The notes beneath the pieces were generated by a model. That model was not told the origin of the DNA and ran no database searches. It saw only the letters and a program-made list of their open reading frames with translations. DNA of 64,000 nt from Exiguobacterium mexicanum (GTDB lineage: Bacteria; Bacillota; Bacilli; Exiguobacteriales; Exiguobacteriaceae), in NCBI RefSeq assembly GCF_005960665.1, contig NZ_CP040675.1:1-64000 (forward strand). Direction: 5' to 3'. Below, one piece after another: positions 17,671-27,063 of the stretch. The stretch's first letter is position 1. Every line of letters starts with the position of its first letter. The position numbers and the translations under genes are program-made.

Positions 17671-19623
17671 ATGTGGCAGCGCCTGCGTGACAAGTTATCC
17701 AAACAACCGGACCCGGAGACCGTCAAGATCGAGAAAGGCTACAATCCCGACGTCATCGCTAAGATCCAGCCGCAGGGCGGTGTTAAGTTCGACGCCAATT
17801 TCGTCCGGCTCGGGGACGGCTATCTGTCGTGCCTCCACGTCTATAAATATCAGTCGCTTGTCTATGACTACTGGCTCGAACCGATCCTGAACATGCCGGG
17901 CGTTTTGACGACGCTCGACATCGGGACGGCCGACAAGCGTGAGATCATCCAGACCATCAACAAATCGATGGCCGAACAGAACACACGCTTTGAGAACGCG
18001 AAGGACAACATCGACCGCATCGACGCCCGAGAGACATATAAGGAACTGAACGAGCTCTACGAACAAATCACCCAGGGTGAGACGATGAAGTATCTGCATC
18101 TGCGCCTCTACGTGAAGGCGAAGACGCTCGACGCGCTCGAGGTGAAAGTGCAGGAAATGATGGAAGAGCTCGAAGCCCGGAATTTCCGCTCGACAATTTT
18201 CCTGAACGAACAGGAATGGGAGTGGCAGAGCCTGTTCACGAGCTATGACCAGCAACAAAAGCTCCCGAACCGGCGCCGTGGGAAAGAGATCCCGTCCCTC
18301 TCCATCGCCGGCGGCTACCCGTTCCACTTCACGTCGCTCCAGGACGCGACCGGCACGTATTACGGGACGACCGACACGAACGGTAGCGTCATCTTTGACC
18401 TGTTCCATAAGGACAAACAGCGCAAGTTCTATAACGCGCTCATGATCGGCAAGATGGGGTCCGGCAAGTCGACGCTCCTCAAAAAGACCGTGCTCGACCA
18501 GGCGATTAAGGGCAACAAGATACGCATCCTCGACGTCACGGGCGAGTTCTCCGACCTCGTGCGTCAGCTTGGCGGGAAAGAAATCGCGCTCGACGGGTCG
18601 GCCGGGCTCATCAATCCGCTCCATGTCTATAAGACGGTGACGAATAACGACGGCAGTGCCAACGAGGCACTCTCGTTCATGCAGCATCTCTCGAAGATGG
18701 CCGTATTCTATCACTACATCAACCCGGCGGCGACGCAGGAAGAGACGAACGAGTTCGAGATCCTGCTTCGCGATTTATACGTTCGGCACGGACTCTGGGA
18801 CGAACAAGGCGAACTGCCGATCACGACGCACCCGGCGAACCGGTACCCGACGTTCTCGGACTTCTTAACTCTCGTGCGGCGCGAGCTCTATACGGATGAC
18901 ACGCGCACCTCGATCAAGGATGCGATCAGTCCGAACCGGGTCCGGCGCCTCGAGAACATCGAACTCGCCGTCACGAACCTCGTCCATAACTACGGCAACA
19001 TCTTCGACGGACACTCCTCGATCGACCGGTTCGACGAAGAGCTCATCGTGTCGTTCCCGCTCCGGAACCTGACAAGCCTACGGGACGAGGTGTTCCAGGC
19101 GCAGGTGTTCTCGCTCATGAACATGCTGTGGGACGGGATGATTGCCAACGGCTCGAGTCAACTGAAAGCCTATAACCAGGGTGTGCTCCGGACCGAGGAG
19201 GCATGCAAGTACCTCATCGTCATCGACGAGGCGCACCACTTGATCAACACGCGCGACATCGCCCAACCGGCCATCCTGTATCTGCAACGTTGTATGCGCG
19301 AGGCACGCAAGTATTTCGGCGGCATCTTCTTCGTGTCGCACTTGATCACCGACTTCGTGCCGGCCGGATCGAAGTCCGAGAACGCCGAGAACGTCAAGTC
19401 GCTCTTCCAATTGACGCAATACAAGATTATCGGCGAGCAGGACGCGGAGAGCATCCCGATCATCCAAACGGTGTTTGATGGCCAACTCTCAAATTCCGAG
19501 ATGCGCATCATCCCCTCGCTCGAGACGGGGCGTGTCGTCCTCAGCATTTCCGGCGTGCAGAACCTCATCTTTGACGTCGATGTCGCGCCCGAGGAGCTCG
19601 CCCTGTTCGGTGGAGGTGCCTGA
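17671..19623 (+). CDS. VirB4-type conjugation ATPase
   Basis: 650 residues from ATG 17671, eight bases after AAAGGAG; GTG 17662 overlaps that site and is less likely. Walker A is GKMGSGKST (about 260-268) and Walker B is YLIVIDEAHHLI (about 512-523). The N-terminal 220 residues are a VirB4-type domain with helical hairpins; the C-terminal ATPase domain is RecA-like. It powers substrate transfer or pilus assembly at the membrane. The gene ends in TGATG, overlapping the start of the wall hydrolase gene, so the two are translationally coupled. Confidence 0.95.
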   Translation: MWQRLRDKLSKQPDPETVKIEKGYNPDVIAKIQPQGGVKFDANFVRLGDGYLSCLHVYKYQSLVYDYWLEPILNMPGVLTTLDIGTADKREIIQTINKSMAEQNTRFENAKDNIDRIDARETYKELNELYEQITQGETMKYLHLRLYVKAKTLDALEVKVQEMMEELEARNFRSTIFLNEQEWEWQSLFTSYDQQQKLPNRRRGKEIPSLSIAGGYPFHFTSLQDATGTYYGTTDTNGSVIFDLFHKDKQRKFYNALMIGKMGSGKSTLLKKTVLDQAIKGNKIRILDVTGEFSDLVRQLGGKEIALDGSAGLINPLHVYKTVTNNDGSANEALSFMQHLSKMAVFYHYINPAATQEETNEFEILLRDLYVRHGLWDEQGELPITTHPANRYPTFSDFLTLVRRELYTDDTRTSIKDAISPNRVRRLENIELAVTNLVHNYGNIFDGHSSIDRFDEELIVSFPLRNLTSLRDEVFQAQVFSLMNMLWDGMIANGSSQLKAYNQGVLRTEEACKYLIVIDEAHHLINTRDIAQPAILYLQRCMREARKYFGGIFFVSHLITDFVPAGSKSENAENVKSLFQLTQYKIIGEQDAESIPIIQTVFDGQLSNSEMRIIPSLETGRVVLSISGVQNLIFDVDVAPEELALFGGGA

Positions 19624-20729
19624 TGTGGGCGGCCGCGAAACGGACGGCGCGCTTCGCCATCACAGCGAAATGGCAGCTCGTGACGCTCAAGTGGCGACTC
19701 ATCCTGCTCGGCATCGCGGCACTCGTCTTGTTCCTTGTCATCCTCGTCGTCGGCATCCTCGACACGCTCACAGGTGTCCAGAACGAACTACCGACCGACG
19801 TCACGTTCGACACGGCGGGCGGTCTTCAAGTGAGCGACCAGGTGCTCCAATATCGAGCCTTGGTCGAATCGGAACTGTCGAAGCACGGACTGGCCGAACA
19901 AACGAACCTCGTACTCGCGCTCATGATGCAGGAGAGTGGCGGACGCGGGAACGACCCGATGCAGGCGAGCGAATCGAAGTGTGGACGCATTGGATGCATC
20001 ACCTCCCCCGAGGAGAGCATCGTCTACGGCGTCGAACATTTCGCCTCCGTCTTCGAACGGGCGAACCGTGACGTGCAGCTCACGCTACAGAGTTACAACT
20101 TCGGAGGCGGCTTTATTGACTATGTGCAACAGAACGGAGGACGGTACTCGAAAGAGCTCGCCATCTCGTTCTCTCAGATGATGTACCAACGCGTGAAACA
20201 TACCGATGTCTATCGTTGTCATCGCCCGAGTGCGGTCCAGCACGGCGCCTGTTACGGGGACATCGAATACGTCGACGCGGTGTTGAAATACCTCGCGCCG
20301 GTCGCCGTCGCCGATGGGATTATCACGAAAGAACTGTTGTCGGGGTTACGTTCTCCGCTCTCCATCCCGCTCAACGTGACATCGCGTTTCGGGTGGCGCG
20401 TCGTCTTCGGACAACGGGACAACCACACCGGGATCGACTTCAGTTGCACCCCGTCCGACACGATCCACGCGGTCAAGAGCGGCACCGTCATCTATAGCGG
20501 GAACCGCGGACCATACGGCAATCTCGTCCAGGTCCAGCACGACAATTACATTACGGCGTATGCGCACCTGAGTCGTCTTGGCGTCCAAACGGGTCAACAG
20601 ATCGACGCTGGGCAAGCGCTCGGGTACTGCGGCACGACCGGCCGTTCGAGCGGGAACCATCTGCACTTCGAGATCAAGACGGCTGAATGGTCCGGTCATA
20701 TCAATCCCGCCCCGGTCTTCGGATTATAA
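19623..20729 (+). CDS. Bifunctional wall hydrolase (TM, lysozyme-like, M23)
   Basis: 368 residues. One transmembrane helix at about 24-47 anchors the protein. Residues 75-215 form a lysozyme/transglycosylase-like domain with catalytic Glu in LMMQESGGRG (near 103), in the style of CwlT or phage-type Slt domains. Residues 250-365 form an M23 endopeptidase (LytM) domain with HTGIDF (near 268) and HLHFEI (near 346) as zinc ligands. Such two-domain enzymes (VirB1 analogues, for example Tn916 Orf14 and TcpG) open the cell wall for the transfer channel. Start overlaps the VirB4 stop. Confidence 0.95.
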   Translation: MWAAAKRTARFAITAKWQLVTLKWRLILLGIAALVLFLVILVVGILDTLTGVQNELPTDVTFDTAGGLQVSDQVLQYRALVESELSKHGLAEQTNLVLALMMQESGGRGNDPMQASESKCGRIGCITSPEESIVYGVEHFASVFERANRDVQLTLQSYNFGGGFIDYVQQNGGRYSKELAISFSQMMYQRVKHTDVYRCHRPSAVQHGACYGDIEYVDAVLKYLAPVAVADGIITKELLSGLRSPLSIPLNVTSRFGWRVVFGQRDNHTGIDFSCTPSDTIHAVKSGTVIYSGNRGPYGNLVQVQHDNYITAYAHLSRLGVQTGQQIDAGQALGYCGTTGRSSGNHLHFEIKTAEWSGHINPAPVFGL

Positions 20730-20759
20730 GTCATGCATGTATGAAAAGGAGGAGGAAGA

Positions 20760-21338
20760 ATGAACTTCACCGCACGTCACCTCGCATATCTGTTCGGGGT
20801 ACTGCTCCTGATTTCGATCGCAGCGAACGTCTTTTTCTATCAACAAGCGACGGCTGTCACGAGTACTTCAGACACGAGCGAGACGAAAAATGAGAGCGTC
20901 ACTCACTCTGAATCGGCAACCTCCGAAAATACGCCGTCAGACACTGCACCAGTCGTCGCTTCGACGGAGACGGAACGAATGGAAGAGCTGGTGACACGCG
21001 CGACGCGCTTCATCGAGTATGCCTTTACCATCACGAAGGACAGTTACACGACCCAGAAACGACAGGCGAAAGGTGTCATGTCCGAGGAACTCGCGGCCAC
21101 GCTCTTCGCCGCTGACGGCAGTGACGTCGGCACGTTCGAGACGATCGTCCGCGACATCGAGGTGTTCCCTTCTGTCTCCGGAGAAGATTGCCTCGTGCGA
21201 TTCGAACAAGACCTGTTGATCACCGAGACGGGTTATGAAGAGACGACGCAAGAACTGTTGGCCCTGACGTTCGAGTCCATCGACGGACGTTTGGTCGTCA
21301 CAGAAATGGAAGATCTGACACCGAAAGGAGGGATCTAG
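20760..21338 (+). CDS. VirB8/TcpC-like membrane-anchored protein
   Basis: 192 residues: an N-terminal transmembrane helix (about 8-28), a Ser/Thr/Glu-rich linker (30-65) and an outer domain (70-185) with a long helix followed by strands (VFPSVSGEDCLVRFEQDLLI) that fits an NTF2-like, VirB8-type fold. ATG 20760 follows AAAGGAGGAGGAAG. It abuts the next gene without a gap. Assignment rests on layout and position, not on a conserved motif. Confidence 0.6.
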   Translation: MNFTARHLAYLFGVLLLISIAANVFFYQQATAVTSTSDTSETKNESVTHSESATSENTPSDTAPVVASTETERMEELVTRATRFIEYAFTITKDSYTTQKRQAKGVMSEELAATLFAADGSDVGTFETIVRDIEVFPSVSGEDCLVRFEQDLLITETGYEETTQELLALTFESIDGRLVVTEMEDLTPKGGI

Positions 21339-22178
21339 ATGCGACGACAAACGCGACGGCGTCTCACCCAGAACGTCTCCCGGTTCTACCTCGGACTCGG
21401 CGTATTCTTTGTCATCGGCTTCCTCTTTTTCGGTACTTCGTCGTTCTTCTTTGCTGAAGAGGCACCGGTCAATGAGACGCCGATCAACGAGGCAATCCGA
21501 CTCCCGAACGGGGAGACCGTGACGCTCCACGCGTCTAGTTACGATACGAAGACGAAGACAATGCGCATTCGACTCTCACTCGATGAAGCACCAGGTAACA
21601 CGAACGATCATCTCTTCCGCTACGTCTATAAGGCACGTCCTGATTCCGAGAAGGAAGTCACATCGCTGTATGAACGGAACAATCAGTACGTGCTCGAATT
21701 GAAGGACGTGCCGAACGACTTCGACCAGCTCGCCATCCGAATCTATGGGGTGGACGAGTCACAAGCAATCGAATCACTCACACCCGAGGAACGAGAGAGC
21801 AGTCTGTTGACGTCCCTCTATGCCGACCGTCGGACCATCGAACAGGCGAACCATACCTCATCTGACGAGACAACTTTCACGAGACTATTCGTCGAGGATG
21901 AGCTCGCGGAGACCGAACGACAGGTGGAAACGACGCAACAATCAGTCGAGGCGCAGCGGCAACAGATCGAGCGACTCGACCGTGACAAAGAGGAACTTGA
22001 AGACGAACTTCCCTACCTCTCGCTCGACGAACAGGTCGAACAGGAGAACGAGATCTTCGACCTCGTCCGGAAGCGTGACGAGCTCACACTAGAACTTGAA
22101 AAGCTCGAACAGTCGGTCCAAGCGCTCGAAGAAAAGCACGACAAATTGCGCGTCCGGCTCCGGGAACTATCGATTTAA
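21339..22178 (+). CDS. Membrane-anchored coiled-coil protein
   Basis: 279 residues: a transmembrane helix at about 17-39, a beta-rich domain (48-150) and a long coiled coil at about 185-277 (ETERQVETTQQSVEAQRQQI, then heptad-like Leu/Glu/Lys pattern). GGAGGGATCTAG forms its ribosome site within the end of the previous gene. Last gene before the oriT-like region. Likely a wall-side scaffold of the transfer machine; family unknown. Confidence 0.65.
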   Translation: MRRQTRRRLTQNVSRFYLGLGVFFVIGFLFFGTSSFFFAEEAPVNETPINEAIRLPNGETVTLHASSYDTKTKTMRIRLSLDEAPGNTNDHLFRYVYKARPDSEKEVTSLYERNNQYVLELKDVPNDFDQLAIRIYGVDESQAIESLTPEERESSLLTSLYADRRTIEQANHTSSDETTFTRLFVEDELAETERQVETTQQSVEAQRQQIERLDRDKEELEDELPYLSLDEQVEQENEIFDLVRKRDELTLELEKLEQSVQALEEKHDKLRVRLRELSI

Positions 22179-22370
22179 GTGGCACATTTCGTGCCAAATC
22201 GCTGGTTTTACTGGCACATTTCGTGCCATTTTCAGACTTTTGGTGATATCACGGAAACCCCAGGCTCTGCCTGGGCTATCACGACAAGTGATAGCAGTTT
22301 CCCCTTATGCTCTTTGAACGAACTTTTAGGACCTCGGCAATATACAGCCTCTAGAAAGGTGGTCAGGCAG
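22179..22370 (+). other. Putative oriT region
   Basis: About 190 non-coding bases directly upstream of the relaxosome genes. Two copies of TGGCACATTTCGTGCCA (22180-22196 and 22212-22228), each itself a dyad, are spaced 32 bases apart, three helical turns. They are followed by a perfect hairpin CTATCAC-GACAA-GTGATAG (22276-22294) and then CAGTTTCCCCTTATGCTC. Tandem binding sites plus an inverted repeat next to an RHH gene and a relaxase are the layout of oriT regions. The nick site is likely just 3' of the hairpin; this is inference. Confidence 0.75.
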
Positions 22371-22622
22371 ATGGATCTGTTACTCCGCGACATCGACCCC
22401 GTCATCGTGAAGCAAATCGATGAATGGGCGAAGGAACACAACCGCTCCCGGCAACAATACTTGAAAGAACTGCTCGCCTCCTGGTGTGCGAACGGCATCC
22501 AATCGACGCAGGTCGAGCGGCTCGAACGACAGCTCGAGGCGAACACGCTCCACCTGAAACGGAGCGCAGACGAGCTCGCCGAGGTGACCCGTTTGTTGAA
22601 CGAGGTGATGCAGGATGCGTGA
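22371..22622 (+). CDS. RHH relaxosome accessory protein
   Basis: 83 residues. The N-terminus, DLLLRDIDPVIVKQIDEWAK followed by NRSRQQYLKELL, reads as a ribbon-helix-helix DNA-binding domain; the rest is helical and probably coiled. ATG 22371 lies ten bases after AAAGGTGG. It overlaps the relaxase start by eight bases. Probably binds the paired dyads in the oriT region and recruits the relaxase, like TraY or MobC-type proteins. Confidence 0.85.
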   Translation: MDLLLRDIDPVIVKQIDEWAKEHNRSRQQYLKELLASWCANGIQSTQVERLERQLEANTLHLKRSADELAEVTRLLNEVMQDA

Positions 22623-23769
22623 GACACCGGGCGTCGTCATCAAGTCGAAGTTCAAGGTGCCGAGCACAAAAAAGAAGTCACGTCGCTACACGACATACCT
22701 CGATTACATCAATCGACCGGATGCGAAAGACAGCCCCGATCAGTTCGAGACGTATCACGACTATATGGAAGACGAGACGAAATCGAGCGGTCTCTTCACA
22801 CGCGAGGACGACCGGTTGGACCAAGAAAAGCGTCGCACCGTCCGTGACATCTTCAAACACGCACAAGCGGACGGGAGCATCCTCTGGCAGGACGTCATCT
22901 CGTTCGATAACGCCTGGCTACGGGAGACCGGTGTGCTCCACGATGACCTCGTCGACGAGAAACGGTTGATCCAGGCGACACGGAACGCGGTCGAGGCGAT
23001 GCTCCAAAAAGAAAAGATGGTCCATGCCTACTGGACCGGCGCCGTGCATTACAACACCGACAACATCCACGTCCATGTCGCCATCGTCGAGACGAGCCAT
23101 ATGCGCGAGCGCGGCAAACGCAAACCAAAATCGATCGAGCTGATGAAGTCGAAGGTCATCCATTCCCTCGCCGACCGGACGAAAGAACAGGAGAAACTGA
23201 ATGCGTTCATAAGAGACGAACTGGTCACCCATAAACGAAACCGGAAGATTCAAATGCTCTCGAACCGTGTCCTGCATCCCGAACTCGTCCGTCAATTCAA
23301 GGACATCTATGAACGGTTGCCGGAGGACAAACGTCAATGGCGCTACAACATGAACGGGATGCAGCCACTCCGTGAATCGCTCGACCGCTTGACCGACCGC
23401 TACATCGACATTCACTTCAAATCAGAGTTCCAGGCCTTCAACGAGCGGCTCGAGCAAGAGGTGTCGTTCCATCGTCGTAGCTACGGCGACACGGAGAAGG
23501 CCGAGCGGTACCGGACGACGAAGCGACAGGACCTCTACACGCGGATGGGGAATGCCATCCTCTCCGAGATGTGCGACTTGTCAAAAGAACAGGTGATATT
23601 CGAGAAAAATAAGACCCCCAAGCATCCGGTCCGACGTGCGTTCAAACAACAAAAGATATTCAACGAATCACTCTACCGGATTGAGCGGCACATGAACGAC
23701 GAGTTCGAACATTTGAATAACCAACGCGCTTTCGAACAGCTGGAGCGGGACATCGAATATGGAAAGTGA
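22615..23769 (+). CDS. MobL-family relaxase
   Basis: 384-residue conjugative relaxase resembling the MobL (RelLS20) family of Firmicutes. The histidine metal motif is seen in NTDNIHVHVAIVET (HVH at about 152-154), and candidate catalytic tyrosines lie in the N-terminal RRYTTYLDYI and YHDYMEDE segments. It would nick oriT and stay attached to the transferred strand. The C-terminal half is basic and helical. The start overlaps the RHH gene, indicating co-translation. No helicase domain is present. Confidence 0.88.
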   Translation: MRETPGVVIKSKFKVPSTKKKSRRYTTYLDYINRPDAKDSPDQFETYHDYMEDETKSSGLFTREDDRLDQEKRRTVRDIFKHAQADGSILWQDVISFDNAWLRETGVLHDDLVDEKRLIQATRNAVEAMLQKEKMVHAYWTGAVHYNTDNIHVHVAIVETSHMRERGKRKPKSIELMKSKVIHSLADRTKEQEKLNAFIRDELVTHKRNRKIQMLSNRVLHPELVRQFKDIYERLPEDKRQWRYNMNGMQPLRESLDRLTDRYIDIHFKSEFQAFNERLEQEVSFHRRSYGDTEKAERYRTTKRQDLYTRMGNAILSEMCDLSKEQVIFEKNKTPKHPVRRAFKQQKIFNESLYRIERHMNDEFEHLNNQRAFEQLERDIEYGK

Positions 23770-23778
23770 GGGAGGACG

Positions 23779-24228
23779 ATGGAAGAGTTGAGACAGATCC
23801 GTCTTCGATTGAAACCGGAGACGGTCGCGTATTTAGAAGAGTTCGCCGACGACAAACGCTTCGGCCACCTCGGTCAGGTCATCGACCATATCGCAGAAGA
23901 ACGTAGAAAACTGGCCGACGAGAAGTGGGACATGCAGTTCCTTACCCGCTCGATCAGCACGCAGGTCTCCCGTCATATCGAGGAAATGATGAATGAACAG
24001 GTTTCAACGGAACTCGAGCGGATTCGGCTCGCCGCGAACCGTTCTGACCGTCACGGACAGATCCTGACTGAGCTCCTGCAGGCGCTCATGCAGACCGAGG
24101 GAATCGAGGACATTATGACGACGGACCAGTTCAAGCCGACGTTCCTCGCGACGGCAGAACGTATCGTCCAGGAACGCATCGAGCATCAAAAACAGAAGAA
24201 GGACACACTAACTTTCGAGAGAGGATGA
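23779..24228 (+). CDS. Helical accessory protein after relaxase
   Basis: 149 residues, almost entirely predicted helix. The opening EELRQIRLRLKPETVAYLEE could be an RHH-like or related DNA-binding element. GGAGG precedes ATG 23779, nine bases after the relaxase stop. Not recognised; probably a mobilisation accessory protein. Confidence 0.7.
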   Translation: MEELRQIRLRLKPETVAYLEEFADDKRFGHLGQVIDHIAEERRKLADEKWDMQFLTRSISTQVSRHIEEMMNEQVSTELERIRLAANRSDRHGQILTELLQALMQTEGIEDIMTTDQFKPTFLATAERIVQERIEHQKQKKDTLTFERG

Positions 24229-24233
24229 ATCTT

Positions 24234-24521
24234 ATGCGACCACTTGAACGTCCCTTCACGATGGGACAACTGTTGACGCTTCAACCGAAAACCGTCACGG
24301 TCCTCATCTATGGAAAACGGTACGACATTCTGATATCAATGTCTGAGCATCAGCTTTTAACCGCCATCGCGCAAGACGAGATCGTCTTGCTTCCCGTCAA
24401 TTTCGAACGGACACGGCTGTTACTCGACATCCCGGAAATGTCGCCACAACTCGAACGTGAACTGAACGAGTTTACGGATACTGAAGACTCTGTCACCGAC
24501 TTGTTGAAGGAAGGAGTCTGA
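24234..24521 (+). CDS. Small soluble protein in mobilisation operon
   Basis: 95 residues from ATG 24234; the in-frame ATG at 24225 sits directly on the GAGAGG ribosome site and is less likely. A beta-rich first half (VTVLIYGKRYDILI) is followed by an acidic tail. Not recognised. It lies between the helical accessory gene and the ArdC-like gene with very short gaps. Confidence 0.65.
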   Translation: MRPLERPFTMGQLLTLQPKTVTVLIYGKRYDILISMSEHQLLTAIAQDEIVLLPVNFERTRLLLDIPEMSPQLERELNEFTDTEDSVTDLLKEGV

Positions 24522-24525
24522 CACG

Positions 24526-25962
24526 ATGGCCAAGATGAAGACGAACGAAGAACGGAAAGCCGAGCTCGAGGCTTTGACGGAACAGATGGAAAAACAGATC
24601 GACAGCTACTTCGAGAGCCCAGAAAAGATTCGAGAACATCTACAGTTCCTCGGTAAGTTCCATCAATACTCGATGCGGAACGCGGTCTTGATCGAGTCCC
24701 AATTTCCTGGTGCGGTCGCGGTCGGCTCTTATCCGTTCTGGGAGAAGCAAGGCGCACAGGTGCAAAAAGGCGAACGTGGCATCAAGGTGTTCGTCCCAAG
24801 TCCAGTGACGTACGCCCTGCATAAGGACGAATGGGTACCGCTCAGTAAGGCACCGAAGCCGATCAAGGACGGTGTGAAACAAGGACGCATCCCGTCACGC
24901 AAGATGATGTACTTCAAGATTGGTCACGTGTTCGAGTACACGCAGACCGATGCGCGTGAAAAAGGAATCGAGGTCTCGGACATCTTCAAACGGTATCACC
25001 GGGACGGCGGGCTCGAGAACGAACAAGACATCCGTGACGCCTTGACGACGCTCGCGGATGCCCGGAATGTGACACTATTGGAGGAACCCCTCGACGAGAT
25101 CGGGACGGCGAAGGGCTGTTACTATCCGGAGCTACATGCAATCGCCTTGAACCCACGAAACACGTCGATCGAGGACATCAGCGTCCTGATCCACGAGCTC
25201 GCCCATGCGGAGCTGCACAACCAGGAGCGGAATTTTGAACGAGACCAACCGCTCACGGCACCCGAGAAGGAGTTCCAAGCCGAGATGGTCGCCTATGTCG
25301 TCTCGCATCAACTCGGGTTCCCGACGGACGACTTCTCGCTCTCCTATCTGGCCGGTTGGACGAAAGACAAGGAACTTTTAGACAAGGAACAATTGTTGCA
25401 GGAAGTCCATCAGACGTCCGCGACCTTTCTTGACCATATCGAGTCACACTTAGAAAAAGTACACACCTTACAACAGGAGAAAGAACAGAGCCCTCTTGAT
25501 TACCTTGAACAGCTGGAGCGGCGAATGGGATGGAAAGACGCTGACCTCAGTCTTTATGAACGGGTGCATGCCGTACAAAGTGTGTTCCCCGAGGAGGTGG
25601 AGCCCTATCTGAACGCAAAAGCGGCCCTCGAGACGAACCTGAAGATGGATCGCGTCGATGAGCCGCTCATGTATATTCATGGTAGGGGTCTCGGGTTTCA
25701 GCAGTTCGGCATCGCCAATAATCATGACTTCAGTGAAGATCAGCTTGTGGCTTATACAATCGCATTACCGAATCAACCATTGGTCAGTGGTCACTTCGTC
25801 CCGGAAAGTGCCGTACATCCTTTACACCATCTTGAAAAAACCAATCGTTTGGAGAGACCGGTCCTGAAATCGCTTGAAAATCACTGGCATGACGTGTTGT
25901 TAGATGAAGAACAAAAGTCCCTTTCAAGAATTTCATTGTTTAACATCGAAAGACTCTGGTGA
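24526..25962 (+). CDS. ardC: ArdC-like antirestriction protein with zincin motif
   Basis: 478 residues. The N-terminal 130 residues (HQYSMRNAVLIESQFPGAVA, later GIKVFVPSPV) match the ArdC single-strand-DNA-binding domain. A metallopeptidase-like part follows with HELAH at about 223-227 (HExxH) and a downstream EFQAEMVAYVV that can supply the third ligand. The last 150 residues form an extra domain not seen in short ArdC proteins. ArdC shields incoming plasmid DNA from host restriction, fitting its place at the leading end next to oriT. GGAAGGAG precedes the start. Confidence 0.85.
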   Translation: MAKMKTNEERKAELEALTEQMEKQIDSYFESPEKIREHLQFLGKFHQYSMRNAVLIESQFPGAVAVGSYPFWEKQGAQVQKGERGIKVFVPSPVTYALHKDEWVPLSKAPKPIKDGVKQGRIPSRKMMYFKIGHVFEYTQTDAREKGIEVSDIFKRYHRDGGLENEQDIRDALTTLADARNVTLLEEPLDEIGTAKGCYYPELHAIALNPRNTSIEDISVLIHELAHAELHNQERNFERDQPLTAPEKEFQAEMVAYVVSHQLGFPTDDFSLSYLAGWTKDKELLDKEQLLQEVHQTSATFLDHIESHLEKVHTLQQEKEQSPLDYLEQLERRMGWKDADLSLYERVHAVQSVFPEEVEPYLNAKAALETNLKMDRVDEPLMYIHGRGLGFQQFGIANNHDFSEDQLVAYTIALPNQPLVSGHFVPESAVHPLHHLEKTNRLERPVLKSLENHWHDVLLDEEQKSLSRISLFNIERLW

Positions 25963-25969
25963 CATTCGT

Positions 25970-26002
25970 GGGTATGATGATTTAAAAAATCATACCCTTT
26001 TC
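25970..26002 (+). terminator. Terminator of transfer operon
   Basis: GGGTATGAT (25970-25978) and ATCATACCC (25989-25997) form a perfect 9-bp stem followed by a run of T. It ends the long plus-strand operon and faces the convergent macrolide gene. Confidence 0.9.
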
Positions 26003-26031
26003 AATTTCAGAGCGCTGCCATTGCTTTTACC

Positions 26032-26922
26032 TCATACATTTTGTGTAAGCATATGAGCAGCTGTTTCACGCATATCTTGTAGGTCAGATATCTCTGCGAA
26101 TTCAGCTACAGTTATTGCGCTGGTTGTTAACAACTCAATTATATGCTCATCCATTCTTGGCCATGTTCTTCCGCCTGCATTGTCGTAAGCATCGAGTAAC
26201 TTTGTCAAACCATCCTTACCAAACAGTAATAGATGTGATAGAAAATCCACAGATGTGTCCGCAATACTAATTTCTGTCCAATCTATCAAACCAGAGACCT
26301 CAAAATTCTTATTTATTAATATGTGGCCAGGGTGTAAATCCCCGTGGCTTACACCTACATGCGATGGCCATAGCGAATCATTCGCCAACCATTCTTGCCA
26401 ACGCTCCCATAGCTCTGAATTCACATGATACTTCTGTCTCACCTTCTCCATCCGTATCTTCATTGAACTGTTTAAATCTCTAGCATATAGAGTTTTGATA
26501 CCGATTTCTTTGAAGTGTCGATGTGGTAATGTGTGTAGTTCTGCCAACACTTTACCTAATGACTGATAGTAAGATTGTGGTGTATTCTCTTTGTCAAAAC
26601 TCCAGATGTAATCTTGTTGCTCTACATCAATTGTTGCAACCGGAACACCATCTAATTGCTTATACGCAATTAGTTCATCATCAAAAATTGACCAATTTGG
26701 AACTTGAAAACTCACATGTTCTTCCATAATTTCTAGTGCCCCCTTTTCTTTCAAGGCGCTCCTCATCGAATCTAATCTTCGAGGAATTCTTAGTATCCAC
26801 TTGCTACCAAGCGTATCTTTTGCATAAGCAACTTGAAAATCAACACCCGATTCATTTACCACAATGCTATTCTCTAACACATCTAATCCTTTATTTTTTG
26901 CAAGCCGTTTAAATTCGTTCAT
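26032..26922 (-). CDS. mph: Macrolide 2'-phosphotransferase
   Basis: 296-residue cytoplasmic kinase that would inactivate macrolides by phosphorylating the desosamine 2'-hydroxyl. The catalytic loop is HGDLHPGHILIN (His at about 193) and the DFG-equivalent is GLIDWTE. ATG 26922 follows GGAGG; the TTG start 15 bases earlier overlaps that site. The exact Mph class cannot be assigned from memory, although the AT-rich Gram-positive style is compatible with Mph(C)-like or Bacillales chromosomal types. It is preceded by a leader peptide and an intrinsic terminator, so induction by transcription attenuation is likely. Confidence 0.92.
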   Translation of the reverse strand: MNEFKRLAKNKGLDVLENSIVVNESGVDFQVAYAKDTLGSKWILRIPRRLDSMRSALKEKGALEIMEEHVSFQVPNWSIFDDELIAYKQLDGVPVATIDVEQQDYIWSFDKENTPQSYYQSLGKVLAELHTLPHRHFKEIGIKTLYARDLNSSMKIRMEKVRQKYHVNSELWERWQEWLANDSLWPSHVGVSHGDLHPGHILINKNFEVSGLIDWTEISIADTSVDFLSHLLLFGKDGLTKLLDAYDNAGGRTWPRMDEHIIELLTTSAITVAEFAEISDLQDMRETAAHMLTQNV

Positions 26923-27030
26923 GATTTGTTCCTCCAATTTTTATGTTGTGCGATAAGCAAGTGAAATGTATGCATTTTTAATACTTTTTCATTTCAATCT
27001 TTTCTAATTAGACTTAACTAAATGAAGTCA

Positions 27031-27063
27031 TAAAAAAATCACAGACAAAATGGTGTCTGTGAT
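27031..27063 (-). terminator. Attenuator terminator upstream of mph
   Basis: ATCACAGACA and TGTCTGTGAT form a perfect 10-bp stem (27038-27047 and 27054-27063), followed on the minus strand by seven T. It lies about 110 bases before the mph start and downstream of the leader peptide, so readthrough would be needed for expression. Confidence 0.88.

Noticed and set aside
17695-18714. 339-codon minus-strand open frame within virB4
   Set aside because: Opposite a certain VirB4 gene in GC-rich DNA; Val/Leu/Arg/Asp-rich composition typical of antisense shadows and no ribosome site.
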